Source of the DNA: Streptomyces sp. R44
GTDB taxonomy: Bacteria > Actinomycetota > Actinomycetes > Streptomycetales > Streptomycetaceae
Direction of reading: 5' to 3'
NCBI RefSeq assembly: GCF_041053105.1
Contig: NZ_CP163444.1
Span: 3,906,001 to 3,970,000 of the forward strand
Length of the DNA stretch: 64,000 nucleotides
The notes beneath the pieces are model-generated. The model saw nothing but the letters and a program-made list of their open reading frames with translations. It was not told the origin of the DNA and did no database searches. The translations under genes were made by a program, and so were the position numbers. Positions 41,066-48,689 of the stretch are shown here, piece after piece (within the stretch, counting starts at the first letter, position 1; each line of letters starts with the position of its first letter).

Positions 41066-41992
41066 CTACGGGATCAGGACGATCTTCCCCCGCACATGGC
41101 CCGACTCGCTCAACTCCTGCGCCCGCGCGGCCTCCTTCAGCGGCAGGGACTCGGCCAGGCGGACCGCGAGCGCGCCCTCCGCCGCCAGGCGGGCCTGAGC
41201 GGTGAGCCCGGCCCGTACCTCCTCCGGCGCCCCCGTGACGCCCGAGAAGACGATGCCGTGCTCCGCCGCGTCCGTCGCCGCGATCGTCACGATCCGCTCC
41301 TTCGCCGCGTCGCCGCCGCCGAGCAGCTCGATCGCGACCGGCAGGACCCCGTGCCCGGCCGCGTCGAAGACCGCGTCGACGCCCTCCGGGGCGGCGGCCC
41401 GCACCCGGTCGGCCAGCCCGTCCCCGTACGCGACGGGGATCGCCCCGAGCTCCCGCAGGTACGCGTGGTTGGACTCCGAGGCGCTGCCGATCACCGTGAT
41501 CCCGGCCGCGACCGCGAGCTGCACGGCCACCGAGCCGACGACGCCCGCCGCACCGTGCAGGAACAGGGTCTCGCCCTCCCGCACCCGGAGCAGGTCCAGG
41601 ACGCGCTGGGCGGTCTCGCCGGCCACCGGCAGGCTCGCGGCGGCCTCCCAGGAGAGCCCGGCGGGCTTGGGGGCGACGGTGCCGGCGATGGCGTACTCGG
41701 CGTAGGCGCCGGTCTTCGTCCAGCCGAGGACCTCGTCGCCGACGGCCACGTCGGTGACGCCCTCGCCGAGCGCGTCCACGGTCCCCGCGAACTCCAGGCC
41801 CGGGACGGCCGGGAAGGTCGTCGGGTAGAACTCCTCCACCCAGCCGTAACGCCGCTTCCAGTCCACCGGGTTGAGCCCGACCGCGGCCACCTTGACCCGC
41901 ACCTCGCCCGGGCCCGGCTCCGGCTTCGCGACGCCGGTCTCGTGGCGCAGCACCTCGGGGCCGCCGAACTCCTCGTACACGATCGCTTCCAT
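41066..41992 (-). CDS. NADPH:quinone reductase/zinc-free alcohol dehydrogenase family oxidoreductase
   Basis: This 308-residue MDR-type enzyme has GLNPVDWKRRYG, PAVPGLEFAGTVDALGEGVTDVAVGDEVLG and the dinucleotide-binding LFLHGAAGVVGSVAVQLAVAAG, with no catalytic or structural zinc ligands. Such enzymes reduce quinones or enones with NADPH. ATG 41992 has GGAGG at 5 nt. It lies upstream of the acetyltransferase gene in the same direction (23-bp gap), so the two may form an operon. It is divergent from the LuxR-type gene at 42141. Confidence 0.92.
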   Translation of the reverse strand: MEAIVYEEFGGPEVLRHETGVAKPEPGPGEVRVKVAAVGLNPVDWKRRYGWVEEFYPTTFPAVPGLEFAGTVDALGEGVTDVAVGDEVLGWTKTGAYAEYAIAGTVAPKPAGLSWEAAASLPVAGETAQRVLDLLRVREGETLFLHGAAGVVGSVAVQLAVAAGITVIGSASESNHAYLRELGAIPVAYGDGLADRVRAAAPEGVDAVFDAAGHGVLPVAIELLGGGDAAKERIVTIAATDAAEHGIVFSGVTGAPEEVRAGLTAQARLAAEGALAVRLAESLPLKEAARAQELSESGHVRGKIVLIP

Positions 41993-42127
41993 CCCGGCCT
42001 CCACTGCCGCCCGTTCCCGCTCGATCTTCGACGTCCCCATCCTGCGCCGCGGGGCACCCGGCCCCCGCCCTCCCAACGGCCAGTCCCACCTGTCCGAAAG
42101 ACGGGCCGTCAGCTGTCCGTCCCGGAC

Positions 42128-42143
42128 TACGCTGAGCCGCATG
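42128..42143 (+). promoter_or_regulatory. -10 element of a leaderless transcript for the LuxR-type gene
   Basis: TACGCT (42128-42133) is followed by seven bases and ATG 42141, with no Shine-Dalgarno sequence. Confidence 0.5.
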
Positions 42144-43385
42144 GACGCGCTCACGCTGACCACCGCGTACGAGATCATCCGGCAGCCGCTCGGGGAGATC
42201 CTCCCCGAGGTCTCCGCCGCCCTCGCGCCGCTGGTCCCGCACGTGGACGCGGCCGAACTCTCCACCCACTGCGCCCACTCCCCCTTCAAGGCGCTCGGCG
42301 GTACGGAGCTGCTGACCGCCGCCGAACTGACCCCGCTGCTCGCGGCCGGCGTCCCCGGCGCGCCCTGGCAGGGGCGCGCGACGATCGGCGGCCGGGAGCG
42401 CGAGGTCGTCGCCGTCACCAGTCACGCGACCCGGCGCGGGGCGGTCCTCGTGCTCGTACGGGAGGACGGCGCCGCCCCCGCCGACGCGGCCGCGCTCACC
42501 GTGGCGCAGGCGCTGTGGGACCTGGTCACCGGGCACTTCGACCGCTTCGCGACGGAGGCGGTGCCGGGCGCGCTGGCCCGTTCCCGCGCGGCGGCCGACA
42601 CCCGGGCGCGGGTGATCGCCGAACTCACCGCCTCGCACGCGGCGGCGCTGTCCGGGGTCCTCGGAGTGCTGCGCAGCCGGGCCCTCGACGACACGACGGC
42701 CCGGACCACCGCCACCGACCTGGCCGCGTCCGCGCTGATCGAGATGCGGGCCGAGCAGCGGCGGGACCGGGCGCTCGCCGAGGAGCCCGCGGAGGACGCC
42801 TTCGAGCGGCTCGCGGGCGAACTCCGGCCGATGCTCCGGCACAGCAAGGTCCGGCTCGAACTCGGCGCGCCCGACTCGGCGCGCTCGCTCGCGGCCGACG
42901 TCGCGCACAGTGCGCGGGCCATCGTCCGGTCGCTGCTCCTCATCGTCCTGGAGCAGGACTCCGTGCGGCGGGTCCACGTCGGCTGGCAGCTGACCGAACA
43001 CGAACTGCGGGCCTCCGTGCGCGACGACGGCGCGGGCGCGCTCGCCCCCTGCGACCTGGGCGCCGGCACGATCCGCGACCGGCTCGACGTGCTCGGCGGG
43101 CGGCTCGACATGGACGCGGTCCCCGGCTGGGGCACGACGATCACGGCCGTCCTCCCCCTGGCCACCCCGGAGGCCCCGGTCGAGGCCGCCCACCCGCTGA
43201 CCGGGCTCGGCGAACGGGAGGTGGAGGTCCTGCGGCACCTGGCGCTGGGGCACCGGAACCGGCGGATCGCGGAGGAGCTGCACATCAGCGAGTCGACGGT
43301 GAAGTTCCACGTGGCGAACATCCTGAACAAACTGGGCGTCGACTCCCGGGGCGAGGCGGCAGCCCTCTTCCACGCGGCGGCGTAG
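42141..43385 (+). CDS. LuxR-type regulator with an internal histidine-kinase-like ATPase module
   Basis: This 414-residue protein ends in a LuxR/NarL HTH (LTGLGEREVEVLRHLALGHRNRRIAEELHISESTVKFHVANILNKLGVDSRGEAAA). Upstream (residues ~235-345) is a GHKL-like region: AHSARAIVRSLLLIVLEQDSVRRVHVGWQ, VRDDGAGA (G1-like) and GTIRDRLDVLGGRLDMDAVPGWGTTI (G2-like). A phosphoacceptor histidine box is not clear, so the kinase-like part may only bind nucleotide. It thus joins sensor-kinase-like and output domains in one chain. The N-terminal ~130 residues have no recognised fold. Confidence 0.8.
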   Translation: MDALTLTTAYEIIRQPLGEILPEVSAALAPLVPHVDAAELSTHCAHSPFKALGGTELLTAAELTPLLAAGVPGAPWQGRATIGGREREVVAVTSHATRRGAVLVLVREDGAAPADAAALTVAQALWDLVTGHFDRFATEAVPGALARSRAAADTRARVIAELTASHAAALSGVLGVLRSRALDDTTARTTATDLAASALIEMRAEQRRDRALAEEPAEDAFERLAGELRPMLRHSKVRLELGAPDSARSLAADVAHSARAIVRSLLLIVLEQDSVRRVHVGWQLTEHELRASVRDDGAGALAPCDLGAGTIRDRLDVLGGRLDMDAVPGWGTTITAVLPLATPEAPVEAAHPLTGLGEREVEVLRHLALGHRNRRIAEELHISESTVKFHVANILNKLGVDSRGEAAALFHAAA

Positions 43386-43394
43386 GCCCCACCC

Positions 43395-43604
43395 CGTTGT
43401 GGGCAGGCGTTCCGCAAGGGGCGGAACGGGTGGGCACAACGGAACGGCGCCCCTGCCGGCGCCAGAGGCTACTGAGCCTGGACCCGCACCCCGTGCGCAG
43501 TGCACTGGTGGTGCGGGTCCAGGCGCGTAAGGCGGAGGCGCCGCGAGAGGGCGCCGTCCCGTGTGCCCACCCGTCCCGCCCCAGCGGGACGATTGCCCAC
43601 ACGG
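43395..43604. repeat. Palindromic intergenic repeat element, copy A (~210 bp)
   Basis: The element begins CGTTGTGGGC and ends GCCCACACGGG. Its outer ~75 bp are imperfect inverted repeats (GGCGGAACGGGTGGGCACAAC on the left, TGTGCCCACCCGTCCCGCC on the right), and the middle contains another inverted pair (GACCCGCACC and GGTGCGGGTC). A second copy in the same orientation is at 51364-51573. No reading frame inside looks coding. Confidence 0.8.
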
Positions 43605-43673
43605 GCGGGGGCACCGCCCAGCGCGGGCGCGGGCACACGCGGGGGTGGGCGGGGGCACCGCCCGGCGCGGGCG
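43603..43673. repeat. Two 27-bp direct repeats upstream of the DNA polymerase gene
   Basis: GGGCGGGGGCACCGCCCAGC and its continuation GCGGGCG (43603-43629) recur with one mismatch at 43647-43673 (period 44 bp). They lie immediately after copy A of the palindromic element. The rest of the 347-bp gap (43386-43732) holds no gene. Confidence 0.6.
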
Positions 43674-43719
43674 GGGGCCCGCGCGGGCGTGGTGTGGGGG
43701 CGCTGTCAGTGGGGGGTGT

Positions 43720-43735
43720 CAGACTCGCGCACATG
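43720..43735 (+). promoter_or_regulatory. Weak leaderless-type -10 before the DNA polymerase gene
   Basis: CAGACT (43720-43725) is followed by seven bases and ATG 43733. There is no Shine-Dalgarno sequence. The hexamer is less canonical than at the other sites. Confidence 0.35.
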
Positions 43736-45424
43736 AGCGAGAGGTGGGCGCTGGGCGTCGAGGGCGAAGGGGACGGCGCCCTGCTCGCACCCCTCGCCCC
43801 CGACGGCCGCCCCACCGGCCCCGTGCGCCGCGAGCCCGATCTCGTGGCGGCCGTGCGGGCGCGGCCCGACGTCGCCCGCTGGGTGTGGCGGTCGACGGCC
43901 GAGGTCTATCCGCGGCTCCTCGCCGCCGGCGTCCGCGTCGAGCGCTGCTACGACATCGAGGACGCCGAGCAGCTCCTCCTCGGCCACGAGGGCCGGCTCG
44001 GTGAGCCGCGCTCGGCGGCGGCCGCCCTGGCCCGCCTGCACCACGCCCCCGTACCCCCGGATCCCCCGCAGCGCGCCGCCGAGCCCGGTTCGCAGGACTC
44101 GCTCTTCGAGCCCCGCCCCACCGCCTCCGTGCCCTTCGAGGGGCTCCTCGGCGTCTACGCGGAGCAGCTGCGCCGCCATGACCGGGCCGAGCACCCCGGC
44201 CGGATGCGGCTGCTCACCGCCGCCGAGTCGGCCGGGATGCTGGTGGCCGCCGAGATGCACCGGGCCGGGCTGCCGTGGCGCGCGGACGTGCACCGGGAGC
44301 TGCTGAACGAGCTGCTCGGCGAGCGGTACGCGGGCGGTGGCGAGCCGCGCCGCCTCGCGGAGCTCGCCGACGAGGTGTCGGCGGCGTTCGGGCGCCGGGT
44401 GCGGCCCGATCTGCCCGCCGACGTGGTGAAGGCCTTCACGCAGGCCGGGATCCGGGTCAGGTCCACGCGCCGCTGGGAGCTCGCCGAGATCGACCACCCG
44501 GCCGTGGAGCCGCTCATCGCGTACAAGAAGCTGTACCGGATCTGGACGGCCCACGGCTGGTCCTGGCTGGCCGACTGGGTGCGCGACGGCCGCTTCCGGC
44601 CCGAGTACCTGCCCGGCGGCACGGTCAGCGGGCGCTGGACGACCAACGGCGGCGGCGCCCTGCAGATCCCGAAGGTGATCCGGCGGGCGGTCGTCGCCGA
44701 CGAGGGCTGGCGGCTCGTGGTCGCCGACGCCGACCAGATGGAACCGCGCGTGCTGGCCGCGATCTCCCGCGACCCGGGTCTGATGGAGGTCGCGGGGCAC
44801 CCCGACGACCTCTACACCCGGCTGTCCGACCGCGCCTTCTCCGGCGACCGCGACCACGCCAAGATCGCGCTGCTCGGCGCGATCTACGGGCAGACCAGCG
44901 GCGACGGCCTGAAGAACCTCGCGGCCCTGCGCCGCCGCTTCCCGCGCGCGGTGGCCTATGTCGACGAGGCGGCGAAGGCGGGCGAGGAGGGCCGGCTCGT
45001 ACGGACCTGGCTGGGCCGGACCAGCCCGCGGGCGGTCGGCTCGGGCGAGGACGAGGAGGCCGGGATCCCGCAGGAGGGCGCCGAACCGGAGCCGGAGAGC
45101 GGCGAGTTCGTCCCCGGGTACGCCTCGGGGAACGCCCGGGCCCGCGGCCGGTTCACCCGTAACTTCGTCGTCCAGGGCAGCGCCGCCGACTGGGCGCTCC
45201 TGATGCTGGCGGCGCTGCGGCGCTCCCTGTCGGGGATGCGGGCGGAGCTGGTGTTCTTCCAGCACGACGAGGTGATCGTGCACTGCCCCGCGGAGGAGGC
45301 GGAGGCGGTGACGGAGGCGATCCGGGCGGCCGGGGACGAGGCCGGGCGGATCGCGTTCGGGGAGACGCCGGTCCGGTTCCCGTTCACGACGGCGACCGTC
45401 GAGCGGTACGCGGACGCGAAGTAG
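43733..45424 (+). CDS. Family A DNA polymerase with N-terminal exonuclease-like region
   Basis: This 563-residue protein has PolA-type motifs: GTVSGRWTTNGGGALQIPKVIRRAVV (with the RWTTxxPxLQ-like segment), motif A VVADADQMEPRVLAAIS, motif B RDHAKIALLGAIYGQTSGDGL and motif C ELVFFQHDEVIVHCP with the metal-binding His-Asp-Glu. The N-terminal ~190 residues resemble a degenerate 3'-5' exonuclease domain. Such proteins are annotated as bifunctional 3'-5' exonuclease/DNA polymerase in Streptomyces and are separate from PolA. An acidic insert (SGEDEEAGIPQEGAEPEPESGE) is present near residue 440. It may act in repair; this is inference. Confidence 0.88.
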   Translation: MSERWALGVEGEGDGALLAPLAPDGRPTGPVRREPDLVAAVRARPDVARWVWRSTAEVYPRLLAAGVRVERCYDIEDAEQLLLGHEGRLGEPRSAAAALARLHHAPVPPDPPQRAAEPGSQDSLFEPRPTASVPFEGLLGVYAEQLRRHDRAEHPGRMRLLTAAESAGMLVAAEMHRAGLPWRADVHRELLNELLGERYAGGGEPRRLAELADEVSAAFGRRVRPDLPADVVKAFTQAGIRVRSTRRWELAEIDHPAVEPLIAYKKLYRIWTAHGWSWLADWVRDGRFRPEYLPGGTVSGRWTTNGGGALQIPKVIRRAVVADEGWRLVVADADQMEPRVLAAISRDPGLMEVAGHPDDLYTRLSDRAFSGDRDHAKIALLGAIYGQTSGDGLKNLAALRRRFPRAVAYVDEAAKAGEEGRLVRTWLGRTSPRAVGSGEDEEAGIPQEGAEPEPESGEFVPGYASGNARARGRFTRNFVVQGSAADWALLMLAALRRSLSGMRAELVFFQHDEVIVHCPAEEAEAVTEAIRAAGDEAGRIAFGETPVRFPFTTATVERYADAK

Positions 45425-45454
45425 CCGGTGACACGGAGCTCCCCGTGCCACCGG
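45425..45454. terminator. Terminator between convergent DNA polymerase and anti-sigma-like genes
   Basis: CCGGTG (45425-45430) and CACGG (45432-45436) pair with CCGTG (45443-45447) and CACCGG (45449-45454), forming an interrupted stem right after the stop codon. Confidence 0.6.
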
Positions 45455-45470
45455 CCGTCTTTCGGGCCCC

Positions 45471-46742
45471 CTACTTCAGCGGCAGCTTCCGCCACTTCGG
45501 GCTCAGCGCCAGCGCCTTCAGCTGCTCCATGGTCAGCGCGGGCTCGGCGCGCGTGGCGGCCTCGTGCTGCGCGCCCGCGTTGAAGGCGGAGACCCCGACC
45601 CGGAATCCCTGCGGGCTCAGGGTGTCGACGCTCCACCACACGACCCCGGCGCCGCCCTTCTCGCCGGGCTGCTGGGTGGCCCGCACCTTGGTGCCGTCGG
45701 GCAGGGTGACGACTCCGGCGCCGGTGAAGAGCTCGGCGACGGCCTTCCCGGCATCGGGCTGGACGTCGACCCCGACGAGGCTCTTGCCCTTGCCGTCGTC
45801 GACGACGACGTAGCCGTGGCCGTCGTCTCCGCCGTGGGAGACCACGGTGGCGCCCTTCGGCAGCAGGGAGCGCAGGGTGGCCTGGACGGCGGCGGCGCTC
45901 GGCACTGCGGGCAGCGGGTTCGGGACGGGATCGGGCTTCGGCTGCGCGGCCAGCTGCTTGAGCAGCGGCCGCCAGCCCTCGGCCGTGACGAGGGCCTTCA
46001 GCTGGGTACCGCTGAAGGGCGGGTCCTCGCGGGTGATCGCGGCGCCCTTCTCGGCGGGGGCGTTGTACTCGTTCGCGTCGACGAGGAAGCCGTCCTTGGT
46101 GAGCAGCACCGCCCGCCAGTTCTTGGTCTCCTCGCTCCTGTCGGCGTACTCGTACCCCTGGAGGATCATGAGCCGGTCGCCGCCCGGCAGCCGCTGGCTG
46201 GCGCACCTGTCGTAGCGGACGACCACCCTGTCGGGGCAGGTGACCTGATCCACGCCGGCCTCGGGACTGTCGCCGGCCCGGAAGAGGCCGACGCTGACGC
46301 CCGCCTTGCCGTGGCCGTCGTCGTAGACGCCGGTGACGGACTCGCCCTTGCCGTCCAGGTTGTCGAACTGCCACTGGCCGGCCGGGGTGTTGGCCTTGAG
46401 GACGGCGGCGAGGTCCTCGACCGGGAGCACCGGAACGAACTTCCACTTCCCCGGCGTGCCGTCGGCTGCGCCGGTCACCGGCGGCGCCGCAACGGAGGCA
46501 GTCGTCGCCGGCCCCTCGGGGCCGAGCAGCGAGCCGCCGTACACGCCGCCGATGCCGACGGCCGCGAGCGCGAGGACGCCGCCGGTCACCGCGAGGCGGC
46601 GGCGCACCAGGCGGCGCCGGCCGCGCTGGAGGCCGCCGGCGATCAGCTCGCGCCGGTCGTCGGCGGAGAAGCCGTCGCCGGCGCTGCGCAGGACCGCGCC
46701 GAGCTCCTCCTCGAAGGGCTGGGTTTCTTCGTTCTGGGGCAT
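45471..46742 (-). CDS. Membrane protein downstream of a SigE-type sigma gene, possible anti-sigma factor
   Basis: This 423-residue protein has a cytoplasmic N-terminus (1-50: MPQNEETQPFEEELGAVLRSAGDGFSADDRRELIAGG, then a basic run GRRRLVRRR), one membrane helix (about 51-72) and a large extracytoplasmic part (75-423) containing two related halves: the DLAAVLKANTP...QW region and the LKALVTAEGWRPLL / MEQLKALALSPKWRKL motif repeated at the middle and at the C-terminus. It follows a SigE-type sigma gene, as do similar Streptomyces proteins. Regulatory role is inferred from context. Confidence 0.75.
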   Translation of the reverse strand: MPQNEETQPFEEELGAVLRSAGDGFSADDRRELIAGGLQRGRRRLVRRRLAVTGGVLALAAVGIGGVYGGSLLGPEGPATTASVAAPPVTGAADGTPGKWKFVPVLPVEDLAAVLKANTPAGQWQFDNLDGKGESVTGVYDDGHGKAGVSVGLFRAGDSPEAGVDQVTCPDRVVVRYDRCASQRLPGGDRLMILQGYEYADRSEETKNWRAVLLTKDGFLVDANEYNAPAEKGAAITREDPPFSGTQLKALVTAEGWRPLLKQLAAQPKPDPVPNPLPAVPSAAAVQATLRSLLPKGATVVSHGGDDGHGYVVVDDGKGKSLVGVDVQPDAGKAVAELFTGAGVVTLPDGTKVRATQQPGEKGGAGVVWWSVDTLSPQGFRVGVSAFNAGAQHEAATRAEPALTMEQLKALALSPKWRKLPLK

Positions 46743-46790
46743 GCCGAGATCACCGTCTCCGGTCGGTAGGAAAGCGGGAAAAGTACGTGG

Positions 46791-47300
46791 TCAGCGGGTG
46801 GCGAACGCGGCGACGCTGCCGCCGAGCCGTTCCCGCAGCGTGGCGAGCGCCCGCACGGAGCGGGTGCGTACGGCGGCGGAGCTGACGTGCAGGGCGTCGG
46901 CGGTCTCCTCGATGCTGCGGTCCTCCCAGTACCGCAGGACGACGACCGCCCGGTCCTTCGGCGCGAGGCCGGCGAGCGCGTCGAGCAGCGCGATCCGCAG
47001 GGCCGGGTCCTCGCCGTACTCGGGGGCGCGGTCGGGCAGCTCGCCGAGCGGGCGCTCGGTGGCCGAGCGGCGCCGCTGGTGGGTGAGGAAGGTGCGTACG
47101 AGCACGGTCTGGGCGTACGCGGCGGGGTTCCCGACCCGCGCCATGCGGCCCCAGTGGGCGTACATCCGGCCGAGGGTCTCCTGGGTGAGGTCCTCGGCGA
47201 GGTGCGTGTCTCCGCTGGTCAGCAGGCATGCCGAGCGGAAAAGGTGCCCTGTTCGTGCGGCGGCGAACTCCAGGAACTCGTCCGCGCGGGACTTTCTCAT
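46791..47300 (-). CDS. SigE-family ECF RNA polymerase sigma factor
   Basis: This 169-residue sigma factor has region 2 (FLEFAAARTGHLFRSACLLTSGDTHLAEDLTQETLGRMYAHW) and region 4 (LAPKDRAVVVLRYWEDRSIEETADALHVSSAAVRTRSVRALATLRE). ATG 47300 has GGAGGGG closely upstream; an alternative GTG at 47324 would add 8 residues. The putative membrane anti-sigma follows after 48 bp. It is divergent from the DUF6479 gene. Confidence 0.92.
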   Translation of the reverse strand: MRKSRADEFLEFAAARTGHLFRSACLLTSGDTHLAEDLTQETLGRMYAHWGRMARVGNPAAYAQTVLVRTFLTHQRRRSATERPLGELPDRAPEYGEDPALRIALLDALAGLAPKDRAVVVLRYWEDRSIEETADALHVSSAAVRTRSVRALATLRERLGGSVAAFATR

Positions 47301-47421
47301 GCCCCTCCTCTCCCTCGCGGTCACGGGGTGTGGCCGGCGTACACCCCATTGACGCGACGGGGGAACGGAAATGTTTCAGCCCGACGTATCCGAAGAAGCG
47401 GAAGCGGGTAATCCTGTTGGT

Positions 47422-47802
47422 ATGAACACTCTCAGCGCAGCAGAGAACCTGGCCGCTGGGGTTTGGCAGTCAGGTCTGGCCCAGGTCATCGGCGGGCTCG
47501 TCGTCGTCTTCGTCCTCATCGGCGCCTTCTGGCTGGGCATCCGGATCAACGCCCGCGAATCGAAGAAGCCGAAGCCGGAGGAACAGCCGCACCGGCCCGA
47601 CACGGACGCACTGCCCGGCGAGGTGGAGGAGTACCGCCAGCCGGCCGAGATGCCCCAGACCGACGGCGAGCACCGGCTCATGCCCTACCAGCTCAAGAAC
47701 GCCGGAGAGGCCTCGACCGAGCCACCCTCCGAGGAGAAGCGCAAGTGGGGCGGCATCTCCAGCGGTGGCTTCGGCAGCGGAGGCACCGGACACGGCGACT
47801 GA
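47422..47802 (+). CDS. DUF6479 family single-pass membrane protein
   Basis: This 126-residue protein has one N-terminal helix (about residues 17-42, LAQVIGGLVVVFVLIGAFWLGIRI) followed by a hydrophilic tail with YQLKN and the characteristic GGFGSGGTGHGD end, as in other Streptomyces DUF6479 proteins. Function unknown. ATG 47422 was chosen. A terminator follows at 47837-47862. Confidence 0.82.
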   Translation: MNTLSAAENLAAGVWQSGLAQVIGGLVVVFVLIGAFWLGIRINARESKKPKPEEQPHRPDTDALPGEVEEYRQPAEMPQTDGEHRLMPYQLKNAGEASTEPPSEEKRKWGGISSGGFGSGGTGHGD

Positions 47803-47836
47803 CGCCGGACCCCGACACCTGGCCCCTGACCCAGAA

Positions 47837-47862
47837 AAGCCCAGCCGTCATCGGCTGGGCTT
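47837..47862. terminator. Terminator between convergent DUF6479 and PNPOx-like genes
   Basis: AAGCCCAGCCG (47837-47847) pairs perfectly with CGGCTGGGCTT (47852-47862) across a 4-nt loop, with A and T on the outer flanks. Confidence 0.85.
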
Positions 47863-47881
47863 GGTCCGGCTCCGGTTCCGG

Positions 47882-48646
47882 CTACACCTGGGCGGGTTCG
47901 CCGCCCAGGATCCGGCCCGCGCGCGAGGCGATGTGCGCCGGCGGGGCGAAGTCCGCGGGGAGGACCGGGTCGGTGACCGGCTCGCCGAAGGTGGTCACCA
48001 CCGGGAGCACGCCGGCCCACAGGCCGAGCGCCGCGTCCTCGGAGTCGCCGTCGTCCGGCGGGCCGTCGGCGGTCTTCACGGAGGCCTCGGTCAGGTCGAG
48101 CGCGAGGAGCGCGGTCGCGGCCAGCTCCTTGCGGCTGGGCTGCCGCGCGTACTCCCACTGGCCCGGGGAGCTCTGCTCGGTCAGGGCCCGCAGCCCGCGG
48201 AGCTTCTCCTCCGGGTCGGTCACGATCTCGGGGACGCCGTAGATCATCGCGCAGCGGTAGTTCACCCCGTGCTCGAAGACGGAGCGGGCGAGGACGAGGC
48301 CGTCGACGTGCGTGACCGTGACGCAGACGGTGGTGTCCGGGGCCTGGACCAGGCTGCGGCTGGCGACCGAGCCGTGCAGATAGAGCCGGTCGCCGTCCAC
48401 GCCGTACGCCGTGGGCACCACCATCGTCGTGCCGTCGACGGTGACGCCGAGGTGGCAGAGGAAGCCGGCGGCGAGCACGGCGTCCAGGTCGGCGCGCCGG
48501 TGGCTGCCCTTGTGGCGCATCCGGCGCAACCGGGTCCGCTCCGTGACGGCCAGGTCGGCCGCGGCCTGCTCCGTGACGGCCGGGTCGGCCGCGGCCGGCT
48601 CCGTCGCGGCCGGCTCGTCGCCGAGCGCTGTGGTGGTGCTGCTCAT
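47882..48646 (-). CDS. Pyridoxamine 5'-phosphate oxidase-like flavin/nucleotide-binding protein
   Basis: This 254-residue protein has a repetitive Ala/Glu/Pro N-terminus (1-40) and a split-barrel PNPOx fold: HKGSHRRADLDAVLAAGFLCHLGVTVDGTTMVVPTAYGVDGDRLYLHGSVASRSL, then VCVTVTHVDGLVLARSVFEHGVNYRCAMIYG. The family binds FMN, F420 or haem; reaction unknown. The gene lies 43 bp downstream of the N-hydroxylase gene in the same direction and may be the last gene of the hydrazine-type cluster. The N-terminal repeats come from a 36-bp tandem repeat in the DNA (48537-48611). Confidence 0.82.
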   Translation of the reverse strand: MSSTTTALGDEPAATEPAAADPAVTEQAAADLAVTERTRLRRMRHKGSHRRADLDAVLAAGFLCHLGVTVDGTTMVVPTAYGVDGDRLYLHGSVASRSLVQAPDTTVCVTVTHVDGLVLARSVFEHGVNYRCAMIYGVPEIVTDPEEKLRGLRALTEQSSPGQWEYARQPSRKELAATALLALDLTEASVKTADGPPDDGDSEDAALGLWAGVLPVVTTFGEPVTDPVLPADFAPPAHIASRAGRILGGEPAQV

Positions 48647-48689
48647 GAGGACCTCTCGTTGCGTGCGGGTGTAGGTGTTGTACGGGGGA

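Noticed and set aside
43285..43815. Open frames within the palindromic repeat copies (such as the one with WAIVPLGRDGWAHG)
   Set aside because: Similar peptides arise in both copies because the DNA is repeated; there is no ribosome binding site or family, so they are repeat translation, not genes.
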